Below are positions 46,566 through 56,247 of a stretch of 64,000 nt of DNA, in pieces. Position 1 is the first letter of the stretch. Every line of letters starts with the position of its first letter. Position numbers and translations under genes: made by a program. The stretch is from Sphingomonas beigongshangi (GTDB lineage: Bacteria; Pseudomonadota; Alphaproteobacteria; Sphingomonadales; Sphingomonadaceae): contig NZ_JADHDT010000003.1 in NCBI RefSeq assembly GCF_016820445.1, positions 248,001-312,000 on the forward strand, written 5' to 3'. The notes below the pieces were generated by a model. It was not told the origin of the DNA. It did not search any database and worked only from the letters and a program-made list of their open reading frames with translations.

Positions 46566-47944
46566 GCCGCCTCGTTATCATATCTAACCGCGTTTCTGCC
46601 CCCAATGGGTCGCATTCCGGGGCACAGGGCGGCCTCGCCGTCGCGCTCGCCTCCGCCCTGCAGGAGAATGGCGGCATCTGGTTCGGCTGGTCGGGGGAGG
46701 AGACGGACGAATACACCGGCCAGATCACCTTCACCCGCGCGGAGGGCGTCACGACCGCGACGGTCGACTTGGAGGCGCAGGACGTCGACGAATATTACAA
46801 CGGCTACGCCAATCGCACCTTGTGGCCGCTGTTCCACTATCGCGTCGACCTGGCCGAATATGAGCGCGAGTTCGCCGGCGGGTACAAAAGGGTCAATGTC
46901 CGCTTCGCTGAAACCGTGCGGCCGCTTATCGAGGACGGCGATGCGGTGTGGATTCAGGATTACCACATGTTCCCGCTCGGCGAGGAACTGCGCCGGCTCG
47001 GGCTGAAGAACCGCATCGGATTCTTCCTGCACATTCCCTGGCCGCCACGCCGCCTGCTGTCGATCCTGCCGGAGGCCGAGGCGCTGGTGCGCACGATGTT
47101 CGCCTATGACGTGATCGGCTTCCACACCGAGGAATGGCTGAGCTCGTTCGTCGATTATGCGTGTCACGAGCTGGGCGCGACGCTGGAGGGCGACATTCTG
47201 CGCCTAGGGGAGCGCCGGGTGCAGGTGATGGCGGTGCCGATCGGCATCGACGTGGACGAGTTCGCCGAACTGGCCACCAGCACGCGCGGCCGGCTCGCCT
47301 TCCGCCAGATGCGCGACAGCGCGGTGGGACGGGACATGATCGTCGGCGTCGACCGGCTCGACTATTCGAAGGGGCTGGAGGAGCGCTTCCTCGGCTATGA
47401 GCGGTTCCTGACTGAACATCCCGAGGAGCGGAAGGAAGTTTTCCTGCTCCAGATCGCGCCGCCGAGCCGGGCGAGCGTCGGCAGCTACCAGCGCATCCGG
47501 TCCAGCCTGGAAAGCATCGCGGGTCGCATCAACGGCGCCTATTCGGATGTCGACTGGACGCCGATCCGCTACGTCAACCAGGGCTATCCGCGCGACGTGC
47601 TGGCCGGCATCTATCGCGCCGCGAAGATCGGCCTGGTCACGCCGCTGCGCGACGGGATGAACCTCGTCGCCAAGGAATATGTCGCCGCGCAGAACCCGGA
47701 GGACCCAGGCGTGCTGATCCTGTCGCGCTTCGCCGGGGCGGCGTGCCAGCTGACGGACGCGGTGCTGATCAACCCCTATTCGGCCGAAGAGATGGCCGAC
47801 GCGATCATGCAGGCGCTGCGCATGGGGCGCGACGAGCGGATCGAGCGGTGGGAACGGATGATGGCGGTCATCCGTCGCGAGGATATCGCATGGTGGCGCC
47901 GCACCTTCACAAATGCGCTGGTGCGGACGCCGGAGCCGGCATGA
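46547..47944 (+). CDS. otsA: Trehalose-6-phosphate synthase
   Basis: 465 residues, GT20, from the ATG at 46547 inside the 3' end of the GH15 gene. Motifs: VIISNRVSAP, GWSGEETDEY, WIQDYHMFPLGEELR, FLHIPWPP, VDRLDYSKGL and RDGMNLVAKEYVAAQ. Makes trehalose-6-phosphate from UDP-glucose and glucose-6-phosphate; product used by OtsB. Its 3' end overlaps the convergent MscS gene by 38 bp. Confidence 0.95.
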   Translation: MEFDPLSRLVIISNRVSAPNGSHSGAQGGLAVALASALQENGGIWFGWSGEETDEYTGQITFTRAEGVTTATVDLEAQDVDEYYNGYANRTLWPLFHYRVDLAEYEREFAGGYKRVNVRFAETVRPLIEDGDAVWIQDYHMFPLGEELRRLGLKNRIGFFLHIPWPPRRLLSILPEAEALVRTMFAYDVIGFHTEEWLSSFVDYACHELGATLEGDILRLGERRVQVMAVPIGIDVDEFAELATSTRGRLAFRQMRDSAVGRDMIVGVDRLDYSKGLEERFLGYERFLTEHPEERKEVFLLQIAPPSRASVGSYQRIRSSLESIAGRINGAYSDVDWTPIRYVNQGYPRDVLAGIYRAAKIGLVTPLRDGMNLVAKEYVAAQNPEDPGVLILSRFAGAACQLTDAVLINPYSAEEMADAIMQALRMGRDERIERWERMMAVIRREDIAWWRRTFTNALVRTPEPA

Positions 47945-48986
47945 GCCGCATGCGCGGCAGAGCCTCGGGCATCTCGATACGAATGAACGCATAGAGCGCC
48001 TCGCGCACCTCGCAGCGCAGGTCGAAGGCGGTCGACGCGTCCTTCGCCGTCATCAGCGCCCGCACCTCCATGATCCCGTCCGGTTTGGAATCCGTGATCT
48101 GGAGATTGTAGAAGCGGCCGTCCCAGCGGCTGCTCGCGCGGACCACCTCCTCCAGTTTCGCGCGCAGCCGTGGCACATCGGCGGCCGGATCGAGATACCA
48201 GAAGACGGAGCCGAGCAGCGCGCTGGTCTCTCGCGTCCAGTTCTGAAAGCTGTTCTCGAGGAACTTCGACACCGGCACGACAAGACGGCGGTCGTCCCAG
48301 ATGCGGACGACGACGTAGGTCAGTCTGATGTCCTCGATCCGCCCCCATTCGCCGTCGATGATGACGACATCGTCGATGCGGATGGGCTCGGTAAAGGCCA
48401 TCTGGATGCCGGCGATGACGTTCTTCAGCGCCGGCTGCGCGGCGGCGCCGATCGCGAGGCCGGCGACGCCGGCGGAGGCGGCAAGCGTCACGCCGATCGT
48501 GCGCACCGACGGAATGCTCATCAGCATCATCATCGCGGTCAGCAACACCAGCACGAATACGCCGATGCGGTGCAGGATCGAGATGCGCGTCCGCCGTCGC
48601 CGCGCGCGCAGATTGTCGGGACCACTGATGTCGAAGCGGACCTCGCTGATGTCGCGATAGGCGGTCAGCGCGGCGAGCAGCATCCAGCCGAACAGCCCGG
48701 GGGCGGCGATGCCGAGCAGCCGCTGCCACACATTCTCCCAGACGCGCGGCAGGTCGAGGCCGGGGGTCGCGGCGGCAAGCGCGACGCCGATCATCAGCCA
48801 GAAGGTCGGCCGGCGCAGGCGCAGCACGAGGATATCGTCCGCGCGTGTCTTCGTCCGCTCGGTGACGCGGCGAAGGACCGCGAACAGGATGCGATGCACC
48901 AGCACGACGAGCAGCAAGTAGCCGGCCAGGCCGATCAGGCGCCCGACCCAGCCCGGCAGGTCGTGATCGAGATAGGGGATCTGCAT
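47907..48986 (-). CDS. MscS-family mechanosensitive channel
   Basis: 359 residues, four predicted N-terminal membrane segments plus the pore helix: LAASAGVAGLAIGAAAQ and NVIAGIQMAFTEPIRIDDVV are the MscS TM3/beta-domain signature. Inner membrane; opens under hypo-osmotic stress. Faces the trehalose operon tail-to-tail with overlap, a sensible pairing of osmolyte synthesis with pressure release. Confidence 0.92.
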   Translation of the reverse strand: MQIPYLDHDLPGWVGRLIGLAGYLLLVVLVHRILFAVLRRVTERTKTRADDILVLRLRRPTFWLMIGVALAAATPGLDLPRVWENVWQRLLGIAAPGLFGWMLLAALTAYRDISEVRFDISGPDNLRARRRRTRISILHRIGVFVLVLLTAMMMLMSIPSVRTIGVTLAASAGVAGLAIGAAAQPALKNVIAGIQMAFTEPIRIDDVVIIDGEWGRIEDIRLTYVVVRIWDDRRLVVPVSKFLENSFQNWTRETSALLGSVFWYLDPAADVPRLRAKLEEVVRASSRWDGRFYNLQITDSKPDGIMEVRALMTAKDASTAFDLRCEVREALYAFIRIEMPEALPRMRLMPAPASAPAHL

Positions 48987-49102
48987 CGTGCGCTAACACG
49001 CATCAGCGCGCCAAAGGCTCCCCCGCTCCGGGGCCGGGGCGGCGCGAGAGACACGCCACCTCGGTCGCTGCCGTGCCGGATCAGATGCCTGTCAGACGCG
49101 GC

Positions 49103-50260
49103 TCACATCCGCTGCGCGCCGGCCTGCCGCACCGCGTCGAGTGTCGGATAGCCGTTGACCGCCATCAGCAGATCGGCCTCCGCCAGAAGGCACTTGAGCA
49201 CATGCGCCGCCCCGTCCGCCCCGCCGAGCGCGAGGCCGTAGCTATAGGGTCTGCCCACGCCGACCATCCGCGCGCCGAGCGCGATCGCCTTGATCACGTC
49301 GGTGCCGGAGCGGATACCCGAGTCGAACAGCACCGGCACGGTCCCGGCCGCCGCGACGACATCGGGCAGCAGGTCGATGGCGGCGATCCCGCCGTTCGCC
49401 TGGCGGCCGCCGTGGTTCGAACAATAGATGCCGTCCACACCCGCGTCGACCGCGCGCCGCGCATCGTCGGGATGGCAGATGCCTTTCAGCACGATCGGCA
49501 GGCGCGTCAGCGAACGCAGCCAGGGCATGTCGTCCCAGGTCAGAACCTTGCCGAAGAGACGCGCCCACAGGCCGACCGCTTCCGCCGGCGCCGAGGCCGG
49601 CGACTTGCCGAGGAGACGCTGGAAGACGGGGTCGGCGAAATAGTTGGTCAGCACATGGCCGCGCAGCTGCGGGAAATTGGCGACGTTGAGATCGCGCGGC
49701 CGCCACCCGGTGACCCAGGTGTCGAGCGTCACGACGATCGCCTTGTAGCCCGCCGCCTCCGCGCGGCCGACGAGGCTGGCGGCGAGATCGGGATCGCGGG
49801 GCGTGTACAGCTGGAAAAACCCGGGTGTCTCGCCCATCGCCCCGGCCACGCCCTCGAGCGGATCGTTCGAAAGGGTGGACGCACAGAGCGGCACCCCCGT
49901 CGCCGCGGCGGCCGCGGCTGCGGCGAGGTCGCCGTGCCCATCCTGCGTACACAGGCCGGTGACGCCGATCGGCGCCATGAACAGCGGACTCGGCAGCGAA
50001 AGGCCGAACAGTTCGACGGACAGGTCGCGCGTCCCACAGTCGACCATCATCCGCGGCACCATGCCCCAATGGCCGAACGCTTCCGCATTGCGCCGCTGGG
50101 TCAGTTCGTCACCGCAACCGCCCTGGACATAGCCGAGCACGCTCGGCGGCATCGCCGCGGCGGCGCGTGCTTCCAGCGTCGGGAAATCCACCGGCCAGCG
50201 CGGGACGATGCCCTGCAGCCCAGCCCCATAGATCAGGTTCTGATAGTCGCCATAGGCCAT
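49103..50260 (-). CDS. FMN-dependent alpha-hydroxy-acid oxidase (lactate 2-monooxygenase-like)
   Basis: 385 residues, TIM-barrel flavoenzyme. FMN and substrate motifs: [50 protein letters not shown], and the active-site His in [13 protein letters not shown]. The GWRPRDL and [11 protein letters not shown] forms match lactate 2-monooxygenase rather than LldD. Cytosolic. Monocistronic. Substrate inferred. Confidence 0.88.
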   Translation of the reverse strand: MAYGDYQNLIYGAGLQGIVPRWPVDFPTLEARAAAAMPPSVLGYVQGGCGDELTQRRNAEAFGHWGMVPRMMVDCGTRDLSVELFGLSLPSPLFMAPIGVTGLCTQDGHGDLAAAAAAAATGVPLCASTLSNDPLEGVAGAMGETPGFFQLYTPRDPDLAASLVGRAEAAGYKAIVVTLDTWVTGWRPRDLNVANFPQLRGHVLTNYFADPVFQRLLGKSPASAPAEAVGLWARLFGKVLTWDDMPWLRSLTRLPIVLKGICHPDDARRAVDAGVDGIYCSNHGGRQANGGIAAIDLLPDVVAAAGTVPVLFDSGIRSGTDVIKAIALGARMVGVGRPYSYGLALGGADGAAHVLKCLLAEADLLMAVNGYPTLDAVRQAGAQRM

Positions 50261-50699
50261 TGGCCCCTCTCCTTTTCTCCCCGCTTATCGGCTGGCGCTC
50301 CGCTCCGCCATAGCGTGTCGCGCGACGTGCCTCGCCCCCGATACGGAATGCGGGGGGCATGGCGAGACCTGCTCGCTGGCGAACATCCCCTCGCAGCCGG
50401 TCGTCGACCTGCCGGCATCTGGCGCCCCGCAAGACGCTTCTCCGATCGGGCTCGTCCCCCCTCGCCCCGGCAGCGCCCCATGGAGCCTGGTTCCATCGGG
50501 TTCATGGCCCCGCCACGTCCGGCGCGCCCCATGCCGGAGATCCCGCACGCCGGTCGGAACGGGAGGGCCGTTCCGCACCGTCGCCCCTCCGACAGCGGAG
50601 ACGTTGGCCATGGCAAGCCTTGGCGCGCGACGACGGATGGCGGAACCTGCAACCTTCACCTGTGTTGCTGCTCCGGGACATGTCGGGTAGCGACTACTC
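50261..50699. other. Gene-free region upstream of the phosphate transporter
   Basis: About 440 bp with no supported gene; open frames here are GC-driven extensions of shadows. It contains the divergent regulatory region for the flavoenzyme and phosphate-transport genes. The only motif I could support is the PhoB-box-like repeat immediately to the right. Confidence 0.5.
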
Positions 50700-50717
50700 C
50701 TGTCACGAACTCGTCAC
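50700..50717 (+). promoter_or_regulatory. Candidate PhoB box upstream of PiT
   Basis: CTGTCAC-GAAC-TCGTCAC: two 7-bp direct repeats with 11-bp period, the layout of the Pho box (CTGTCAT-N4-CTGTCAT). It ends 23 bp before the ATG. A related triple repeat precedes the next operon. Confidence 0.55.
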
Positions 50718-50740
50718 ATCGCGGGTGCACCGGCAATCCA

Positions 50741-52387
50741 ATGGCCACCATCGCTTCCCAACCGGCAGAGGGCGCTACGCCCTCACGCGGCCCGCATCTC
50801 GACGCGCGGCTGCACCCCGCGGGCCGATGGATCTTCCTCGCGGTCCTCGTCGGCGCGCTGGGCTATGCCGGGATCAGCATCGCGACCGATACCGCGCAGG
50901 TCGGCGAGCAGATGGCAACGGGCGTGTTCCTCTTCCTCGGCCTCGCCCTGCTGATCGCGCTGGGGTTCGAGTTCGTCAACGGCTTCCACGATACCGCCAA
51001 TGCGGTGGCGACGGTGATCTACACCCATGCCCTGCCCGCACCGGTCGCGGTCGTCTGGTCGGGCTTCTTCAATTTCCTGGGGGTGCTGACCTCCTCTGGC
51101 GCGGTCGCCTATTCGATCATCACGCTGCTGCCGGTCGACCTGATCCTGCACGTCGGATCGCTGGGCGGGTTCGCGATGATCTTCGCGCTGCTGCTCGCGG
51201 CGATCATCTGGAACCTTGCGACCTGGGCCGCGGGCCTGCCGAACTCGTCCAGCCACGCGCTGATCGGATCGATCCTGGGCGTGGGCCTCGCCAACCAGTT
51301 GCTCGCGCGGGGCCTGTCGGGCACGTCGGGCGTCGACTGGCATCAGGCGGAAAAGATCTTCATCACCCTCCTCGTCAGTCCGCTCGTCGGCTTTGCCGGT
51401 GCGCTGATGCTGATGCTGCTGATGAAGCGCATCTTCACCGATCCGCGCCTCTACCGCGAGCCGTCCGGTGACCAACCGCCGCCGCGCGGCATCCGCGGCC
51501 TGCTGATCTTCACCTGCACCGCCGTCAGCTTCGCGCATGGCAGCAACGACGGGCAGAAGGGCATGGGCCTGATCATGCTGATTCTGATCGGCTGCGCGCC
51601 CACCGCCTATGCGCTCAATCGCACCGTGCCGGACAGCGCGACGCCGGCCTATGTCGCGCAGGCGCGCGCCGCCCAGGCGACCTTCGCCGCCCATGCCGAC
51701 GGCGGGCGCCCCGCCTCGACCGATGCGGCACGCGCGACGATCACGCAGGCTCTGTCGGTGCGAAGCGTCGACCGGCCCGCGGTCTATGGCGCGCTGGCGG
51801 AGCTGTCGCGCGACGTCGGCGACCGGATCGGCGATTACGGTGCGCTCAGCCGCGTGCCCGCCGCCGCCGCGCCCAATCTCCGCGCGGACATGTATCTGGT
51901 GCTCGATGCGACCAAGCAGATCGTCGCCGACGAGGGCGCGAAGGCGCGCTTCTCCGCCGCGCAGCTGGAGCAGATCAAGGGCTATGGCGGGCGGCTCGAG
52001 CAGGGGACCCGCTACATCCCGCTGTGGGTCAAGGTGACCGTGGCGATCGCGCTCGGTCTCGGCACGATGGTCGGGTGGAAGCGCATCGTCGTCACCGTCG
52101 GCGAGAAGATCGGCCAGTCGCACCTGACCTATGGCATCGGCGTGTCCGCCGAGCTGATGGCGGCGAGCACGATCCTGCTCGCCGACCGGCTGGGCATGCC
52201 GGTGTCCACGACGCATGTGCTGTCGTCGGGCGTCGCGGGTGCGTCCGTCGGCAACGGCGCCGGACTGCAATGGCGCACCGTCCGCAACATGGCGCTGGCG
52301 TGGTTCCTCACCCTTCCTGCCGCGATGCTTCTTTCGGGTTTGCTATACTGGCTGCTGCTGACCGGCATCCGGACCTTCGCCGGCTGA
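50741..52387 (+). CDS. PiT-family inorganic phosphate transporter
   Basis: 548 residues from the ATG at 50741; the same frame is open much further left, but that part is antisense to the flavoenzyme. Two inverted PiT repeats: GFEFVNGFHDTANAVATVIY near residue 75 and FAHGSNDGQKGMG near residue 262. A hydrophilic insertion of about 130 residues lies between the halves (about 290-420). Inner-membrane cation-coupled phosphate uptake. Followed 134 bp later by the lipid-remodelling-type genes. Confidence 0.93.
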   Translation: MATIASQPAEGATPSRGPHLDARLHPAGRWIFLAVLVGALGYAGISIATDTAQVGEQMATGVFLFLGLALLIALGFEFVNGFHDTANAVATVIYTHALPAPVAVVWSGFFNFLGVLTSSGAVAYSIITLLPVDLILHVGSLGGFAMIFALLLAAIIWNLATWAAGLPNSSSHALIGSILGVGLANQLLARGLSGTSGVDWHQAEKIFITLLVSPLVGFAGALMLMLLMKRIFTDPRLYREPSGDQPPPRGIRGLLIFTCTAVSFAHGSNDGQKGMGLIMLILIGCAPTAYALNRTVPDSATPAYVAQARAAQATFAAHADGGRPASTDAARATITQALSVRSVDRPAVYGALAELSRDVGDRIGDYGALSRVPAAAAPNLRADMYLVLDATKQIVADEGAKARFSAAQLEQIKGYGGRLEQGTRYIPLWVKVTVAIALGLGTMVGWKRIVVTVGEKIGQSHLTYGIGVSAELMAASTILLADRLGMPVSTTHVLSSGVAGASVGNGAGLQWRTVRNMALAWFLTLPAAMLLSGLLYWLLLTGIRTFAG

Positions 52388-52432
52388 CGCGCCGCAGCGG
52401 ATGCCCTGAACGAGCATCCCACCGCAACATTC

Positions 52433-52461
52433 GCGTAACCGGATCGTGACGTCAGCGTCAC
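52433..52461 (+). promoter_or_regulatory. Candidate triple PhoB repeat upstream of the PlcP-like gene
   Basis: GCGTAAC-CGGA-TCGTGAC-GTCA-GCGTCAC: three related 7-mers at exact 11-bp intervals, 60 bp before the ATG. The last two also form an inverted repeat (GTGACG/CGTCAC), so another regulator is possible. Confidence 0.55.
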
Positions 52462-52521
52462 ACTGATCCGGCATGGCACTCCGAACGGGGGCCGAATGCC
52501 CCCCAGCTGGGGTGGAATGCC

Positions 52522-53415
52522 ATGACCATCGACCCGACGATGACCACCGGTGATATGGCCGATGCCGGGGCCGCGATCCTGTCCTTCGTGTCGCACCGGC
52601 CGGTGACGCCCGAAAAGCCCGACGTCGCCCGCCGCCGCTATCGCACCATCTGGATCAGCGACGTGCATCTCGGCACGCGCGGCTGCAACGCTGACATGCT
52701 GATCGACTTCCTCGACCGCGTCGACAGCGACATCCTGTACCTGGTCGGCGACATCGTCGACGGCTGGCAGCTGAAGAAGCGTTTCTACTGGCCCGCCGCG
52801 CACAACGACGTCGTCTGGCGATTGCTGAAGCGCGCCAAGCGCGGCACGCAGGTCACCTATATCCCCGGCAACCACGACGAGATGTTCCGCCAGTTCGCGG
52901 GCATGAACTTCGGCGGCGTCGCGATCCGGCGCAAGGCGATCCACCGCACGGCCGACGGGCGCCGCCTGCTCGTGCTGCACGGGGACGAGTTCGACGCCAT
53001 CACGCTCGGCCACCGCTGGATCGCGCTGCTCGGCGACAGCGCCTATACCGCGCTGATGGCGCTCAACCGCTGGACCAACGTGGTGCGGCGCAAGCTCGGT
53101 CGCCCCTATTGGTCGCTGTCCAAGCATGCCAAGGCGAAGGTGAAGAACGCGGTCGCCTTCATCTCCCGGTTCGAGGAGGTCGTCGCGCATGCCGCCGGAT
53201 CGCGCGGCGTCGATGGCGTCGTCTGCGGGCATATCCATACCGCGGAGATCCGGGAGATCGGCGCCGTCACCTATTATAACGACGGCGACTGGGTGGAGGG
53301 ATGCACCGCGCTGGTCGAGCATTTCGACGGCACGATGGAGGTGCTGCACTGGGCCGACGAAATCGCGGCGCGCGAGGTGGCCGAGCGGGCCGCTGCCGCG
53401 CGGATCGCCGCCTGA
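52522..53415 (+). CDS. plcP: PlcP/LpxH-like calcineurin-fold phosphoesterase
   Basis: 297 residues. Metal motifs: ISDVHLGTRG (D-x-H), YLVGDIVDGW (GDxxD), IPGNHDEMF (GNHD), LLVLHGDEFD, and VCGHIHTAEI (GHxH). Often annotated as UDP-2,3-diacylglucosamine hydrolase, but pairing with a GT4 glycosyltransferase and Pho-type repeats matches PlcP, the phosphate-starvation phospholipase C that degrades phospholipids to diacylglycerol. No signal peptide. The glycosyltransferase starts 1 bp later. Confidence 0.8.
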   Translation: MTIDPTMTTGDMADAGAAILSFVSHRPVTPEKPDVARRRYRTIWISDVHLGTRGCNADMLIDFLDRVDSDILYLVGDIVDGWQLKKRFYWPAAHNDVVWRLLKRAKRGTQVTYIPGNHDEMFRQFAGMNFGGVAIRRKAIHRTADGRRLLVLHGDEFDAITLGHRWIALLGDSAYTALMALNRWTNVVRRKLGRPYWSLSKHAKAKVKNAVAFISRFEEVVAHAAGSRGVDGVVCGHIHTAEIREIGAVTYYNDGDWVEGCTALVEHFDGTMEVLHWADEIAAREVAERAAAARIAA

Positions 53416-53416
53416 C

Positions 53417-54442
53417 ATGCGGATCGCGATCGTCACCGACGCATGGCAGCCGCAGGTCAACGGCGTCGTCCGCACGCTGACCGCGACCAAGGCGGAACTG
53501 GAGGCGATGGGGCATGAGGTGCTCGTCGTCTCGCCCGACCGCTTCGCCACCCTGCCCTGCCCGACCTATCCGGAAATCCGGCTAGCGCTGACCGGGCGCG
53601 GCGGCGTGGGGCGCCTGGTCCGCGCCTTCGATCCGGATGCGATCCACCTATCGACCGAAGGACCGCTGGGGCTCGCCGCGCGGCGCTGGTGCATGGGTCA
53701 GAGCCTGCGCTTCACCACGGCCTATCACACGCAGTTTCCCGATTATCTCGCCAAGCGGACAGGCGTGAACGCGGAGCTGTTCTGGCGCTATATCCGCTGG
53801 TTCCACCGGCCTGCGGACGCGATCCTCGTTTCCACCGGATCGGTGGACGGCGTCCTGGCGGCGCAGGGGCTGCGCCACACGCGCCGCTGGGGGCGTGGCG
53901 TCGACCTGTCGCTGTTCCACCCCGACGGCCCGCGCGACGAGGCGATCGCGGCGTTGCCGGGCCCGATCCAGCTCTACGTCGGGCGCATCGCCGTGGAGAA
54001 GAACATCGAAGCGTTCCTCGCGGCGCCTGGTCCGGGCTCAAAGGTCGTCGTCGGCGACGGGCCGGCGCGCGAAGCGCTTGCGGCGCGCTACCCGCAGGCG
54101 CGATTCGTCGGCCCGCGGTTCGGTGGCGCGCTCGCCGCCGCATATCGCAGCGCGGACGTTTTCGTCTTTCCGAGCCTTACCGATACGTTCGGACTAGTGA
54201 TGATCGAGGCTCTGGCCTGCGGCACCCCCGTCGCCGCACTGCCTGCACCGGGGCCGGTCGACGTGCTGTCGACCGCGGTGGGGGCGATCGACGCGGCGCT
54301 CGACCGTGCGATCCTCGCCGCGCTCGGGAGGGATCGGGCGGCATGCGCGGCTTATGCGCGCGCCTTCACCTGGGCAGCGAGTGCAGCACAATTCCTCAAC
54401 GCGCTGGCCCCGATCCGGCCGATCGCACAACGCGCCGCCTGA
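53417..54442 (+). CDS. GT4 glycosyltransferase, probable glycolipid synthase
   Basis: 341 residues from the ATG at 53417. GT-B fold: N-terminal TDAWQPQVNGVVRTL, central HTQFPDYL, and the nucleotide-sugar site YVGRIAVEKNIEAFLA plus DTFGLVMIEALACGTPV (E-x7-E type). Resembles the Agt-like enzymes that glycosylate diacylglycerol under phosphate limitation; sugar donor cannot be read from sequence. Coupled to the PlcP-like gene. Confidence 0.85.
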   Translation: MRIAIVTDAWQPQVNGVVRTLTATKAELEAMGHEVLVVSPDRFATLPCPTYPEIRLALTGRGGVGRLVRAFDPDAIHLSTEGPLGLAARRWCMGQSLRFTTAYHTQFPDYLAKRTGVNAELFWRYIRWFHRPADAILVSTGSVDGVLAAQGLRHTRRWGRGVDLSLFHPDGPRDEAIAALPGPIQLYVGRIAVEKNIEAFLAAPGPGSKVVVGDGPAREALAARYPQARFVGPRFGGALAAAYRSADVFVFPSLTDTFGLVMIEALACGTPVAALPAPGPVDVLSTAVGAIDAALDRAILAALGRDRAACAAYARAFTWAASAAQFLNALAPIRPIAQRAA

Positions 54443-54464
54443 GATACGCGTCCCGGCCCTGGCG

Positions 54465-55184
54465 CTATCGTCCGCTGCGCAGGCGGTCGATCATTGCGCG
54501 CTCGAAGGCCTGCGGATCGACGGCGGCTTCCCGCAGGCGCTTGCGGTCGAGCGTCGCCGCCACCGTCCCATCCGCGAGGATCACGCCCGCATCGCACGCG
54601 CTTGCGAGCACCGGCAGGTCGTGCAACGCCGTTACGAGGGTAAGACCGTCGTTGACCATGGCGCGCAGAACCTGCCGCAGGTCGTAGGCGGCGACGGGAT
54701 CGAGCCAGTTGAACGGCTCGTCGAGAATGATCCGCGTGTGACCGCCGACAAAGGCGCAGGCTATCGCCAGCCGCTGCCGCATCCCCGCCGAACAGTCGCC
54801 GATCCAACGGTCGGACAGCTCCGCGATGCCCAGCGCGCTCCACAGTGCGGCGAGGCGGCGATGATCCGTCACGGCGCCGCATCGCGCATAGTCGAGCAGT
54901 TCGCGTCCGCGCATCAGGTCGGGCAGTCGATCGGCCGGCGGGCAAAAGCCGAAACTGCGGGCGCGGGCGGCACGATCCGCCGCGAGATCGCGTCCGTCGA
55001 CGCGGCAGATGCCCGCGGCGAGCGGCAGCCGCCCGGCAAGCGCGCGAAGGAGGCTGGTCTTGCCCGAGCCATTTGCCCCGATCACGCCGAACCATGTGCC
55101 GCGCGGCACGTCGAACCCTATGCCGTCGACGACCCGCCGCTTCCCCCGCACGACGACCGTGGCCGACAGGGTGATGTCGCTCAT
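54465..55184 (-). CDS. ABC transporter ATP-binding protein
   Basis: 239 residues from the ATG at 55182-55184, overlapping the upstream stop (ATGA). Walker A GANGSGKTSL (about 36-45), a signature CSAGMRQRL instead of LSGGQ-like, Walker B RIILDEPFNWLDP, and H-loop ALHDLPV. Pairs with the upstream membrane protein to form a small exporter of unknown substrate. The longer frame to 55718 is a shadow. Confidence 0.9.
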   Translation of the reverse strand: MSDITLSATVVVRGKRRVVDGIGFDVPRGTWFGVIGANGSGKTSLLRALAGRLPLAAGICRVDGRDLAADRAARARSFGFCPPADRLPDLMRGRELLDYARCGAVTDHRRLAALWSALGIAELSDRWIGDCSAGMRQRLAIACAFVGGHTRIILDEPFNWLDPVAAYDLRQVLRAMVNDGLTLVTALHDLPVLASACDAGVILADGTVAATLDRKRLREAAVDPQAFERAMIDRLRSGR

Positions 55185-56194
55185 CCGATCATCCAGCGCT
55201 GATGCGCCGCCGCGCGCGACAAACGCCACACGGCCAAGGCGGCGACGGGCAAGGCGACGAAGGGGGATAGGAGCACGGCCATCGCTATCACGAAGACCAG
55301 CATCGCTACGATCAGTTCGGCCTGCAATCGCGCGTAAAGCCGGTGGGCCTGGATGCGCAGGGCCATCAGCACCAGCATGCCGGCGATGACAGATCCGACC
55401 ACGACGGCTCCGGCGAGCCCCACTGCGACCGATGCTACCACCGGCGCGACGAAGAGGAACGTCAGGCCCCCGGCAGCCCGGCGCAACAGGATGCTGCCCA
55501 GGCCGTGCCCCGAGAGCGCCAGGAACCGCACGACGGCGGGTTCGACCCGCGTCAGCACGGCGATCACCGCACAAGACGCAAGGGCGCAGACGGCAAGTCG
55601 GGCGCTGTCGTCCGTCGGTGCCGCCAACGTCACGATCAGGGTCAGCACGGCGGCGACGACCCCAGCCGCCGGCCGCCGCTGCCAAGAGAGTAGGCGGCGG
55701 TCGATCGCGCGGCGCCACCCTGAACTCGGGACGGGCGTGCGGGCGATGTCGACGGCCCCGCCGGTCGCTGCCGTCAGATAGGCGGCGCAGACCACAGGGA
55801 TCGTATCAGCTCGTACGATGGCCATGGCCGCAGCGAATACCGCCACTATCGCCGCATGACAGGCGATCAGATATCGGTGCCGGCATGCCCGCTGGAGCGC
55901 CAGCGCAGCCAGAGCTCCCTCGCCGACATGGTATCGCAGCCGATCCGCCAGAGCGCGCGACGCGGCGACGCCCGCCGTCGCGCCGATCGCCATGGCGATC
56001 CACATCGCCTGACGCGGCGTCCGCTCGGCGAGCCCCTGATGCGCGACTGCCAGGCAGGTCGCGACCAGCACGATCGCCAGGAATCGATCGTGCCAGCCGG
56101 CCAACGCCGTGACGACTGACCGACGGATCAACAGCCAGTCATGATCGACCAGGCCTCGCGGCCCGCGCTCCATGTCCCCCATGCCCGCGGGCAT
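55181..56194 (-). CDS. Polytopic membrane protein, probable ABC permease partner
   Basis: 337 residues; start uncertain among ATGs at 56194, 56182 and 56173. About eight hydrophobic segments, no recognised permease motif, rich in Ala/Val. Overlaps the ATPase gene by four bases, the main reason to call it the permease. Substrate unknown. Confidence 0.7.
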   Translation of the reverse strand: MPAGMGDMERGPRGLVDHDWLLIRRSVVTALAGWHDRFLAIVLVATCLAVAHQGLAERTPRQAMWIAMAIGATAGVAASRALADRLRYHVGEGALAALALQRACRHRYLIACHAAIVAVFAAAMAIVRADTIPVVCAAYLTAATGGAVDIARTPVPSSGWRRAIDRRLLSWQRRPAAGVVAAVLTLIVTLAAPTDDSARLAVCALASCAVIAVLTRVEPAVVRFLALSGHGLGSILLRRAAGGLTFLFVAPVVASVAVGLAGAVVVGSVIAGMLVLMALRIQAHRLYARLQAELIVAMLVFVIAMAVLLSPFVALPVAALAVWRLSRAAAHQRWMIG

Positions 56195-56247
56195 ACCGCG
56201 GATAATCCACCGATGGAAAGGCGGTGGAACGGCGAAGGCTGGCGAGC

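Noticed and set aside
49073..50740. Upstream half of a 1104-codon open frame continuing into the phosphate transporter
   Set aside because: It runs antisense to the lactate-oxidase-like gene and has biased shadow composition; PiT homology starts at 50741.
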